Part shown: positions 34,169 through 42,363 of the stretch, piece by piece
How positions within the stretch are numbered: the stretch's first letter is position 1
Layout: each line of letters opens with the position of its first letter
NCBI RefSeq assembly: GCF_019774615.1
Contig: NZ_CP081496.1
Coordinates: forward strand, 3,906,001-3,970,000
Length of the DNA stretch: 64,000 bases
DNA from: Streptomyces sp. BHT-5-2
GTDB lineage: Bacteria; Actinomycetota; Actinomycetes; Streptomycetales; Streptomycetaceae
Reading direction: 5' to 3'
The notes under the pieces: generated by a model
Database searches by the model: none
What the model was told of the DNA's origin: nothing
Seen by the model: only the letters and a program-made list of their open reading frames with translations
Translations under genes and position numbers: made by a program

Positions 34169-35392
34169 ATGAGCCGACTGCTGATCACCGACGCCCACCT
34201 GCTCCATCCCGAGACCGGCATCCGTACCGACCCGTCCTGGATGGAGGTCGCCGACGGCCGGATAGCCGCCACCGGCACCGGCCGCCCGCCCGGCGCCGGC
34301 CCGGACGTGCAGGTGCTCGACGCGGCCGGCGCCACCGTGCTGCCCGGTCTGATCGACGCCCACGTCCATCTGTTGATCACCTCCCTCAACCTGTCCGCCA
34401 TCGCCTCCTGGACCCCCGGATATCTGACCGTTCGGGCTCTTGCGGAAGCCGAACGGATGCTGCGCCGGGGCTTCACCACCGTCCGCGACGTCGGCGGCGC
34501 CGACCACGGCATGGCCCAGGCCCTGGCCGAGGGGCTGGCGCTCGGACCGCGGCTCGTCCACGGTGGGAAGGCGCTCTCCCAGACCGGCGGCCACGGTGAC
34601 CTGCGCCCGCTCGGGGACGACTCGGTGCCCTGCTGCGAGGGCCGGCCGAACTTCGCCCGGATCGCGGACGGTGTCGACGCCGTCCGCGCGGCAGCCCGGG
34701 ACGAGTTCCGCAAGGGCGCCGCACACCTGAAGGTGCTGCTCTCCGGCGGGGTGGCCTCACCGCACGACGAGATCGCGGCAGTCCAGTACAGCGAGGAGGA
34801 GATACGCGCCGCCGTGCAGGAGGCGGAGAACCACAACCGGTACGTCACCGCGCACGCCTACCATCCGCGCGCCATCGACCGGGCCCTGCGGGCCGGCGTC
34901 CGCTGCGTCGAACACGGCAACCTGATCGACGATGCGACCGTCGCCCTTCTGGTGGAGCGGGACGCCTTCCTGGTTCCCACCCTGATCGCCTACGAGGAGA
35001 CGGCGAAGCTCAGCCGGCAGTCCGGCCTGCCGGAGTCGTCCTACCGCAAGCTCACCGAGGTCCGCGACCAGGGACTGGCCGCGCTGGAGAAGGCCCACCG
35101 CGCGGGCGTCAACCTGGTCTACGGCAGCGACCTGCTCGGGCCGCTGCACCCGGCCCAGTTGGCGGAGTTCACGCTGCGCGCCGAGGTCCAGCCCGCGGCG
35201 GATGTGATCCGCTCGGCCACCAGCACGGCGGCCCGGCTGCTGCGGATGGAGGGCGACATCGGCACCCTCGCGCCGGGCGCACACGCCGACCTGCTCGTCG
35301 TGGACGGCGATCCGCTGGCGGATCTGACCGTCCTCACCCGTCCCGAGCGGCATCTGCGCCACGTGATCAAGGCCGGTGCCGTCGTCGACTGA
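34169..35392 (+). CDS. Metal-dependent amidohydrolase (imidazolonepropionase/prolidase-like)
   Basis: GGAAGGA precedes ATG 34169. The 407-residue TIM-barrel enzyme has the metal ligands DAHVHL (about 67-71), bridging Lys in AHLKVLLSGG, His in TAHAYH and VEHGNL, and Asp in VYGSDLLGP. The C-terminal PGAHADLLVVDGDPL is typical. Family members hydrolyse cyclic amides or dipeptides such as Xaa-Pro. The divergent TetR suggests induction by substrate. Confidence 0.86.
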   Translation: MSRLLITDAHLLHPETGIRTDPSWMEVADGRIAATGTGRPPGAGPDVQVLDAAGATVLPGLIDAHVHLLITSLNLSAIASWTPGYLTVRALAEAERMLRRGFTTVRDVGGADHGMAQALAEGLALGPRLVHGGKALSQTGGHGDLRPLGDDSVPCCEGRPNFARIADGVDAVRAAARDEFRKGAAHLKVLLSGGVASPHDEIAAVQYSEEEIRAAVQEAENHNRYVTAHAYHPRAIDRALRAGVRCVEHGNLIDDATVALLVERDAFLVPTLIAYEETAKLSRQSGLPESSYRKLTEVRDQGLAALEKAHRAGVNLVYGSDLLGPLHPAQLAEFTLRAEVQPAADVIRSATSTAARLLRMEGDIGTLAPGAHADLLVVDGDPLADLTVLTRPERHLRHVIKAGAVVD

Positions 35393-35419
35393 GACCGGCG
35401 GGCAGCCCGCCCGGAACGC

Positions 35420-36700
35420 TCAGTCGTCACCGGGCTCGGGGAACTCAAGGGTCACCTGGGCGCCACCGCTTGCGGCGTTGTCCAGCCGCAGCCTTGCACC
35501 GAGCAGCGCCGTATGCCCGGTGGCGATGGCCAGTCCCAGACCACGGCCGGTGCCTCGGTCCGGGGCGCCGGTGCGAAACCGGCGCGGCCCGTCGACGATC
35601 AACTCCTCCGGTAGGCCGGGGCCGTGGTCACGGATGACGACGCGCGTCCCGTCCACCGTGATCTCGACGGGCGAGCGGCCGTGCCGGACGGCATTGTCGA
35701 ACAGGATCGCAAGGATCCGGTCCACACGGTCCGGGTCCGTCTCCACCACCCGGCCTTCGTCGACCACCGTGACGGAGACGGTGGCCGAGCCGTCGTCGCC
35801 GTCGTCCCGGGACCGACCCGTCATGGCGTTCCGCACCAGTGGGGCCAGGTGCAGCGGTTCCCGGCGCGGGCGCTCCGTGCCCGAGTCCAGTCGAGAGAGT
35901 TCCTCCAGCTCCCCGACCAGCGCACTCAACCGCTGCGCCCCGGTGCGGACCATCTCCACCGCCCGTGGATGGGGCAGCAGATCGGAGGCGGCGACCACGC
36001 CGGTCACCGGGGTGCGCAGCTCGTGGGCGATCCCGGCGGTCAGTTCGCGGTCGGTCTGCTCCCGCCGTACGAGGGCCGCGGTCAGCCCGCGCAACGACCG
36101 GCCCAGCGCGGCGGCCTCCTCCCGGCCCGTGGCGCCGTGGCCGGGCTCCGGCGCCCGGCCGCCGATCGCGATATCGGGCGCGGCCGCGGCCTCCAGCCGA
36201 ACCCGGCGTGACAGGCCGTTCGCCAGGAACCAGCCCACCACCGCAAGCAGCGCGGCCACCGAGACGGACAACGGCACCAGGGCCCGGTCGACCGCTGTCT
36301 GCAACGGGTCCTGCTCCACGGGGGCCGCGGGGATGGACAGCACCTTGCCGCTGATACCGGCGGCCGCGTACAGGCGCCGGGTGCTTCCGCCGCCCAGGTA
36401 GGTGGCGGTCCGGCCCCGCCGGGCCACGTCGGCGAGCGGACCGGGCAGGGAGGCGTCGTTCCACCGTGAGCCGGCGGCCAGTGCACCGTCGTGGCGGTAA
36501 CTGTGCAGCGCCGAGGCGACGCGCATGAGTTGGTGCTCGCGGACGTGGTCCGTTCTGTCGCGCACCAGGGTGGGCGCGAGGTGCGCGAAGAGCCCGAAGA
36601 CGGCCCCGGCGGACATCACCATCGCGGAGATTGCCAGCGCGATCCGGCCGCGCACCCCCATGCCACGACCGGGCCGGCGTCCTCTCGTAGGCGATGCCAT
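35420..36700 (-). CDS. Orphan sensor histidine kinase
   Basis: The 426-residue protein has two membrane segments (about 18-42 and 141-161) around a ~100-residue extracellular sensor. A HAMP-like linker follows, then the H-box AGIAHELRTPVTGV (His226). The ATPase domain has N-box LFDNAVRHG, DHGPGLPEE and GTGRGLGLAIA. No response regulator lies within several kb on either side; the bases upstream of the start (36701-36891) contain no such gene. It is functionally orphan here, or its partner was lost. Confidence 0.84.
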   Translation of the reverse strand: MASPTRGRRPGRGMGVRGRIALAISAMVMSAGAVFGLFAHLAPTLVRDRTDHVREHQLMRVASALHSYRHDGALAAGSRWNDASLPGPLADVARRGRTATYLGGGSTRRLYAAAGISGKVLSIPAAPVEQDPLQTAVDRALVPLSVSVAALLAVVGWFLANGLSRRVRLEAAAAPDIAIGGRAPEPGHGATGREEAAALGRSLRGLTAALVRREQTDRELTAGIAHELRTPVTGVVAASDLLPHPRAVEMVRTGAQRLSALVGELEELSRLDSGTERPRREPLHLAPLVRNAMTGRSRDDGDDGSATVSVTVVDEGRVVETDPDRVDRILAILFDNAVRHGRSPVEITVDGTRVVIRDHGPGLPEELIVDGPRRFRTGAPDRGTGRGLGLAIATGHTALLGARLRLDNAASGGAQVTLEFPEPGDD

Positions 36701-36891
36701 CTCTCTCTTCCCCGCAGAACTGTCACCAACGGCGCATGCGTCTTCACCGGGACAAGACGGCGAAAGCGCACGCCGCGTTGCACGTTTCTGCTCGGCACCT
36801 GCGCGCCGCGGGGGTGAGGTGCGGCGGTCCGGTCCCGACGCAGCGCGGGGGCTTGGCTACCGGGGGCTCGGGGGACGTGGGTGGCTGCGGG

Positions 36892-37509
36892 TCACTTCAC
36901 GAGGTCGGCGTAGAAGATGATGTTGGCTGAGCGGTGGCCGTCGACGATCTCGCCGCCGCAGGTGAGCAGGCGCAGCTCCGGGCGGTCGGTGTCGCCGTAG
37001 ACCTTCTGGGTGGGGAAGGCGTCCTTCTTGACCTGCTGACGTTCGCGGATCTTGAAGGTTGCGGTGGAGCCGTCCTCGCGCAGCACCTTGATCTCGTCGC
37101 CGACCTTGATGTTCTTGACGTTGCGCATCAGGGCCGGGCCGTTCTTGGTGTCGTAGTGGGCAACGATGATCGAGGCGCCCTTCTCGCCCGGGGTCGGGCT
37201 CTTGGTCCACCAGCCGGGCTGTTCGGCCTTGTCCACCGGCGGGACGCCCAACTCTCCGTCACCGCCCACCTCCAGCGGGACGAACGGGCCCGCGTTCACG
37301 CCCGCGGCGGGGATCTGCAGGCGCTTGGGCTTGGACGGCGCCATGGGCGGGGCGGTGTTCTTGGCCGGGGTCGTCGCGGCGTTGTTGATGTTGACGTCGG
37401 GGCCGGGGGTGTCACCGCTGCCACACGCCGTCAATCCGCCGGCGAGGGCGAGAGCGAGCGCGGCACCGATCGCGGTGCGGCGGAGGCGGAAATCAGGAGG
37501 AGTGGTCAC
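36892..37509 (-). CDS. Class F sortase
   Basis: I chose GTG 37509, preceded by CTGGAG. The 205-residue protein has a signal peptide or lipobox (ALALAGGLTACGSGD) and a Pro/Thr-rich linker. The sortase beta-barrel follows, with catalytic His in IIVAHYDTKNGPALM, Cys in LRLLTCGG and Arg in DGHRSANIIFY. Class F sortases are typical of actinobacteria and attach proteins to the wall, although their signals are poorly defined. A secreted protein with a C-terminal membrane anchor lies directly upstream on the same strand, a likely substrate. Confidence 0.85.
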   Translation of the reverse strand: MTTPPDFRLRRTAIGAALALALAGGLTACGSGDTPGPDVNINNAATTPAKNTAPPMAPSKPKRLQIPAAGVNAGPFVPLEVGGDGELGVPPVDKAEQPGWWTKSPTPGEKGASIIVAHYDTKNGPALMRNVKNIKVGDEIKVLREDGSTATFKIRERQQVKKDAFPTQKVYGDTDRPELRLLTCGGEIVDGHRSANIIFYADLVK

Positions 37510-37633
37510 GGCGACTCCAGAGGCAGGGCGGAACGTCGTTGGAGCAGGACGGAGGAGGGAGGAGGGAAGTGGGCGGCCCGCGCCGGTGAGGGAGGGGCGG
37601 GCCGCCTCAACTCCTGTGAGGGATGCGGGTGGC

Positions 37634-38437
37634 TCAGGCGTTGTCGCCGGACTGGCGTGCCCTGCGGCGGTGCAGCGCGGCGAAGCCGAGGCCCGCGGCG
37701 GCCGTGGCCGCACCGCCGCCGGCGAGCAGCATGGTGTGGTCACCGGACTCGACGCCTTCGGCACCGGCCTTGACGCCGCCCTTGGGGATGACCTTGCCCT
37801 GGTTCTTCGGGGTGGCCGTGCCCTGGTCCTGCCTCTTGCCCTTGGCGTCCTTGGCCTTGGCGTCCTTGCTCTTGCCGTCCTTGTTGTCCGGCTTCTTGTT
37901 GCCGCCCTCGACCCAGGAGGTCATGGTGCCGTCGGGCTGCAGGACGAAGTGGGCGCCGTTGTGCTGACCATAGGCGGGCTTGCCGCCGCTGGTCTCCAGC
38001 GTGTCGTACGTGATGAGCTTGCCGGTGTCGGGAGCCTTGGCGTACATGTCGGCCTGGAAGTGGTTCTGGCCGAGCTTGTAGACCTTCGCCGTGAAGCCAC
38101 CGGCCAGGTTCTGGGCGCGGACGAATTTCCGCTCGCTCTTCTTGCCCTTGTCCGTCTCCTGACCGGCCTCACTGCCCTTGCTGCCCTTGTCCTGGCTGCT
38201 CTCGTCCTGGCCGGGCTTCTTCTGGCCGCCGTTTTCCTGGCCGCCGTTTTCCTGGTTCCGATCGCCGTCCTGCTTCTTGCCCTGTTCGGCGGTCGGGCTC
38301 TCGGAGCCCGCAGGAGCCGGGCTGTCGGCGAACGCGGCGGCAGCCGGAAGCAGCAGCGCCGAGCCCGCGAGTGCGGATATCGCGGAGGTGCGTACGAGGT
38401 TGCGGCGGCGCGTTGCCGTGCGGTGGGAAGAAGTCAT
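37634..38437 (-). CDS. Secreted C-terminally anchored protein, probable sortase partner
   Basis: From ATG 38437 the 267-residue protein has an Arg-rich signal peptide (RTATRRRNLVRTSAISALAG) and a highly charged Gln/Lys/Glu/Gly linker. A globular domain lies in the middle (KFVRAQNLAGGFTAKVYKLG and TLETSGGKPAYG). A second Lys/Asp-rich linker leads to a C-terminal membrane segment and the Arg-rich tail ALHRRRARQSGDNA. There is no classical LPXTG; GVKAGAEGVESGD precedes the hydrophobic segment where a sorting signal would lie. It forms a unit with the class F sortase 124 bases downstream. Confidence 0.7.
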   Translation of the reverse strand: MTSSHRTATRRRNLVRTSAISALAGSALLLPAAAAFADSPAPAGSESPTAEQGKKQDGDRNQENGGQENGGQKKPGQDESSQDKGSKGSEAGQETDKGKKSERKFVRAQNLAGGFTAKVYKLGQNHFQADMYAKAPDTGKLITYDTLETSGGKPAYGQHNGAHFVLQPDGTMTSWVEGGNKKPDNKDGKSKDAKAKDAKGKRQDQGTATPKNQGKVIPKGGVKAGAEGVESGDHTMLLAGGGAATAAAGLGFAALHRRRARQSGDNA

Positions 38438-38710
38438 CGGGAGTTCCTTTGCAGGTCCGAGTCTCTGTTGTCGTCCGCTCCGTTCGGCGGCGACGTCAGG
38501 AAAGTTATTCATCCCACATCACGGCGATCCGTCGGATTTGTAACAGTGAGCCGAAGGCGAGTGCGCGGTGACAAAACTGCGACAAGTCCCGGGACTTTGG
38601 TCCCGGGGAGTCCCGAGTCGCCTTTGAATTCCCTCGGCCGAAAGACGGAGAAGCACCGAGCAACGGTTAGGAATTCAAGTAAACGGCCGCGTGGAGAAGT
38701 GGTTGATATT

Positions 38711-39271
38711 TCACCTGGCTTCGCTGGGCGCCTTGGTGAGCCGGCCGAGGCCGCGGTCCAGGGCGGTGTCGGGCAGCAGGCGTGACAGCAGTGCGGCGGT
38801 CCGGGCATCGTTGCCGACGCAGTAGCGGGTGCGGGGCCGGGCGGCGGTCAGTGCGCGGAAGACGGTGCGCGCGAAGTCCTCCGGCTGCGTGTTGCTGCTC
38901 TGTGCCCGTTTCTGTGCCCGTTCTTCGTTCATCCGCAGGAATTCCTCGAAGAGTGCTCGGCAGAGTTCGGCGATGGCCTGGGGAGTCTCGTCCAGTATCC
39001 TCTGGCCGGTCTCCCGCGCCTTGTCCCATATCGGGGTGGCGATGCTTCCCAGCCTCGAGGAGACATCGACGATACGGCCGCGGCTCCGGCGCGCGGAGGA
39101 CGCTTCGGCCCGCAGCTTCTCGGCATCCTCGGCTTTACGGGCACCGGCGAAGACGCGGAAGCCGCGCTGTTCCAGCTGGAGCGCGCAGTGTTTGCCGAGC
39201 CCGGTGGAGGCTCCGGTGATGACGACGGTACGCCCGGCGGGGTGCAGGGGCTTGGTCTTGTGGTGCAGCAT
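38711..39271 (-). pseudogene. Short-chain dehydrogenase with two in-frame deletions
   Basis: The 186-residue frame keeps the NAD(P) motif VVITGASTGLGKHCA and RVFAGARKAEDA. It then jumps directly to GRIVDVSSRLGS, and again to IATPIWDKARETG. The segment with the catalytic YxxxK, expected just after the VSS strand, is missing, as is the NNAG region. Complete relatives have about 280 residues. The frame is open, but the product cannot be an active SDR. It is divergent from a truncated metallo-beta-lactamase gene. Confidence 0.7.
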
Positions 39272-39391
39272 CTGATCTTCCGTAAGTCGTCGGGCGGCCC
39301 GGGAGGGCCGAAGGTGGTCGGCAGTCCTAGCGACCGGTGGCGGGGATGCCGGAGGTGTCTGTCGAGGCCGCGGAGCGCGCCACGGCGGCCG

Positions 39392-40114
39392 ATGTCCACG
39401 TCGACCGCGGCCGCACACCGGCATGACCGAGAGCTGGACGCGATCTGGATCTCGCACCTGCACGCCGATCACAGCGCGGACCTGCTCACCGCCTACTACG
39501 CGGCGCTCTTCGCGGACATCGAGCTTGCCGCGCCCATCCCGCTGTACGGGCCACCGGGCATCGCAGACCGGCTGGCCCACTTCCTGACCAACACCTCGAC
39601 GCGCAGCCCGGTCGAGTCCGCCTTCGCCGTCCACGAGTTGTGGGACGGGCATCAGGCGGGCGTCGGCGCACTCACGTTGACCAGCCGGGCGGTCGATCAC
39701 GGTATCCCGGCGTTCGCCGTGCGCATCGAGGCCGAGGGCCGATCGCTGGTGTACTCCGGGGACACGGCGCCGTGCGCCAACCTCACACAACTGGCCGACG
39801 GATGCGATGCGTTGCTGTGTGAGGCGGAGAGCGCCCAGGCACCGGCCGAGGGCGAGTGGGTACACCACACGCCCGAAGACACCGGCGACACGGCCAGCGC
39901 GTCTCGGGCGGGCCGCTTGATCGTCACCCATGTGGGCCGCTTCCTCATCCCGCACCAGGCGGTGGCACGCGCCTCGGCCCGCTTCAACGGTCCCATCGAC
40001 TATGCCGCGCCCGGTACGACCTTCTCGATTGGCCAGACCGCACCTGCCTGCCCGGCCCCGCCCGAGGCCGGAGAAGGCCACCTTCCGGACGGCCTGCGGG
40101 ACTTCGCGCCGTAG
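39392..40114 (+). pseudogene. Metallo-beta-lactamase-fold hydrolase lacking its N-terminus
   Basis: The frame carries DAIWISHLHADHSADLLTAY (zinc motif HxHxDH), AVDHGIPAFAVRIEAEGRSL, VYSGDTAPC and IVTHVG, so the metal site is complete. The first ~55 residues of the family, including the initial beta strands and the VDAG motif, are missing. The only start in frame (ATG 39392) has no ribosome binding site. It may be truncated and dead, or expressed as a shortened protein. Confidence 0.55.
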
Positions 40115-40278
40115 AGCCGGACGAACATCTCGATCGCTGCCTGTCCGCGCTGCTGGTCCGCCGCGGTCCGCGACCTACCGCCCAGCCCTTTCCTGAGCGA
40201 ACGACCCCACATGACTTGCGCAACAACTAAACTGAGCAATCGGGCAGGCAGCGCCGCCCCAAGTGGCGAAGTCGAACA

Positions 40279-40650
40279 GTGCCTCAGGGCGGCGAAGGCG
40301 AGGATGATGTGGTGGACCGGTCCGCCGAGGTACTGGACGAAACCGCCGCCGTGTTCGGATTGCTCGGCTCACCGCCGCGCCTGCGCATCGTCTGGACACT
40401 GCTCCACGGAGAAAGCGATGTGACGGGCCTCGCGGAGCGGGCCGGCGGCACCCTTGCACTGCCCACGGTGAGCCAACATCTGTCGAGGCTGAAGCGTGGC
40501 GGTCTGGTGCGCTCCCGGCGGGAGGGCAGACGGATCGTGTACTTCGTGGACGACCCCGACGTTGTCGCGGTGGTACGACTCCTGGTCGCTCAACTCTCCG
40601 CCCGCTCCGCAGTGGCGTCACGGACGAAGCCCCACCGTTTCCGCGCCTGA
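40279..40650 (+). CDS. ArsR-family regulator without classical metal site
   Basis: The 123-residue winged-helix protein has GLLGSPPRLRIVWTLLHGES, recognition helix ALPTVSQHLSRLKRGGLV and wing SRREGRRIVYFVDDPDV. Neither the alpha-3 Cys pair nor the alpha-5 D/H/H set is present, so it likely senses something other than a metal, or nothing. An internal GTG (codon 11) is an alternative start. GTTGCGCAAC-like sequence occurs at 40216-40223 upstream. Confidence 0.72.
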   Translation: MPQGGEGEDDVVDRSAEVLDETAAVFGLLGSPPRLRIVWTLLHGESDVTGLAERAGGTLALPTVSQHLSRLKRGGLVRSRREGRRIVYFVDDPDVVAVVRLLVAQLSARSAVASRTKPHRFRA

Positions 40651-40685
40651 GCCTGAGCCTGAGCCCCAATGATGTCTGGGCCCCG

Positions 40686-40725
40686 GCGGTCCGGGCGGGG
40701 AGCGGAAGCGCCCCTCCCGGACCGC
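40686..40725. terminator. Bidirectional terminator hairpin between convergent genes
   Basis: GCGGTCCGGG-c-GGGG (40686-40700) pairs with CCCC-t-CCCGGACCGC (40711-40725), a 14-pair stem with one mismatch. It lies between the ends of the ArsR gene and the small gene at 40766-40999. Confidence 0.65.
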
Positions 40726-40765
40726 TGGGCTCGCACAACAAGACGTCGCGCCGGTCACGCCGACA

Positions 40766-40999
40766 TCAAGGACTGGCCCCATCGAACCCGTATCGCAGGG
40801 GCTCCTCTTTCACACGAAAGTCACGTCGGTAGATGTAGAGCGCTTCGGCCCGCACATCGGTCGTGGATGTCCCCTCCAGCGCGCACGGATAGGTGACCTG
40901 AATCACCGAAGGCCGATCGGCGACCCGCATACGCAGCCCGTCCGCCGGCCCTCCGCCGAGCACCGCCGCCTCCACGCGCCTCTTCCCCTCAAAATCCAT
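40766..40999 (-). CDS. Small conserved-looking protein of unknown function
   Basis: The 77-residue product (AAVLGGGPADGLRMRVADRP, QVTYPC, ALYIYRRDFRVKEEPLRYGF) is compact, with clear codon-like periodicity. A TAAAAT box 8 bases before the ATG suggests a leaderless transcript. TTGCGCAA at 41016-41023 lies just upstream. I do not recognise an assigned function. It may be a standalone beta-rich protein like those found beside phage-derived or sporulation genes. Confidence 0.55.
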   Translation of the reverse strand: MDFEGKRRVEAAVLGGGPADGLRMRVADRPSVIQVTYPCALEGTSTTDVRAEALYIYRRDFRVKEEPLRYGFDGASP

Positions 41000-41023
41000 G
41001 ACCTCATTTTAGAGGTTGCGCAA

Positions 41024-41782
41024 CTCAGGAAATAGATAGGGCGGGACGACTGGGCTTCCGCGGGGCCGGCACACCTGACTGCTGCCAGCACCCCAGCTGG
41101 CGCCGAGCGGGTAGGGACGATTGCTCCCTCGCCACCGAAAGTTGCCTGAGAGCGTCCCGAGCTGCGATTCACCGACGCCGATCGAGGTGCCACCCACCTC
41201 ACCAAGGCCACAACTGCTCGTTGATGGCCCCGATGAACACGGCCGCCCCGTAACGACCGCGAGTCTTCCCCATCCCCGCGGCCACGGTTCGGGCGAGTCA
41301 GGGTGCTCCCGTTCCCGACCAGTGACGCAACGTCAGTTCGCAGCGGGGAGGCGATGCCCGTAGAGGGCCGCTGGTCATCGTTTGGAAACTGATGTCGATT
41401 CGCGGTTCCGATGGTACGAAAAGAGCGCGATTCGCTCTCTGGGGTGCCCTTTGTTCGCAGAAGGCTTTGGCCTTCGCTGTTCGGGCATGTCCATGTCGTA
41501 GGGATCTCAACGAGCCTGATCATCAGGGCAGTTACCCGCACGCTCGTCCGACGCGCGGCCCGGCTGCGGATGGCGAAGGAATGCCAGGCCGCGGCATCAC
41601 CCGGGAGTTGTTCGCGCCTGGGATCGGGCTCACACGCCTCACTGGGATCCCTCCTACAACGGTCCAGTGCTGCACACGCAACCGTCACTGCCCACGGCTG
41701 TCCGCAACCGCCGAAACGGGCTTGGCGCAAGAACGTCGTGGCACCACAAAGGCGTGCCACGAACACAGAAAGGAAACCCACA
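41024..41782. other. Intergenic region of about 760 bases, no gene recognised
   Basis: Both strands have open frames but none resembles a known protein or has a convincing ribosome binding site. The stretch near 41380-41470 is less GC-rich. The 3' part contains the PLAT-gene promoter and its GAAAGGAA ribosome binding site. Confidence 0.3.
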
Positions 41783-42220
41783 ATGGCAGACATCACCAAG
41801 ATCTCTGCGCAGATCACCACCGCCGACGTTCGTGCGGCCGGCACCGACGGCTGGGTGTATCTCGGGATCGCCGGCCGGGAGTTCGTGCTGAGCTCCGGTG
41901 GCGACGACTTCGAGACCGGCTCGGAGTTCACCTACATCCTGGGGGATGACTCCAATGTCGCGGAGGCCGAGGTCAACGACCCGCGCAGGCCGGAGTTGGA
42001 CACCGACGACCTCGACCGGTACCCGGCCTACATCCGCCTCGAACCGGAGGGCACGACGCCGGAGTGGTGCCTGGAGCGCGTCACGGTGACGGTCAATCCC
42101 GACTCCGCCGTCCCGCATCGGTTCGACAACCCGCGGCTGGTCGGCCCGGGTGAAGAGCGCCGCATCTGGCTGAGTCAACAAGGCGGAAAGCAGCTGTACC
42201 TCAAACGGTACGAGGGCTGA
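41783..42220 (+). CDS. PLAT/LH2-domain protein
   Basis: GAAAGGAA precedes ATG 41783. The 145-residue protein is a single PLAT/lipoxygenase-homology domain: ITTADVRAAGTDGWVYLGI, GDDFETGSEFTYIL and PEWCLERVTVT. PLAT domains bind lipids, membranes or partner proteins. There is no signal peptide. The convergent neighbour is a secreted phospholipase C, so a lipid-related role is tempting but not shown. A strong terminator follows. Confidence 0.75.
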   Translation: MADITKISAQITTADVRAAGTDGWVYLGIAGREFVLSSGGDDFETGSEFTYILGDDSNVAEAEVNDPRRPELDTDDLDRYPAYIRLEPEGTTPEWCLERVTVTVNPDSAVPHRFDNPRLVGPGEERRIWLSQQGGKQLYLKRYEG

Positions 42221-42237
42221 CCACCCCCCGTCTGAAG

Positions 42238-42270
42238 GCGGCCGGAGCCATTGCAGCTGGCTCCGGCCGC
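42238..42270. terminator. Strong terminator between PLAT and phospholipase genes
   Basis: GCGGCCGGAGCC (42238-42249) pairs perfectly with GGCTCCGGCCGC (42259-42270) around a 9-base loop. It should stop transcription from the PLAT gene and perhaps from the convergent phospholipase. Confidence 0.75.
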
Positions 42271-42363
42271 CCAGAGGGCACCTTGACTCAACAACTCAAC
42301 GCTCGATGAGACCGGGGCGTTGGCGACCAGGGTGGCTGCGCTCGCCTCGGACTTCCTGACCGG

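Noticed and set aside
40216..41023. Shared TTGCGCAA at 40216 and 41016 as part of the TTGC-N8-GCAA regulon
   Set aside because: The 8-base spacer is absent (half-sites abut), so these are a different, short palindrome that can arise by chance.
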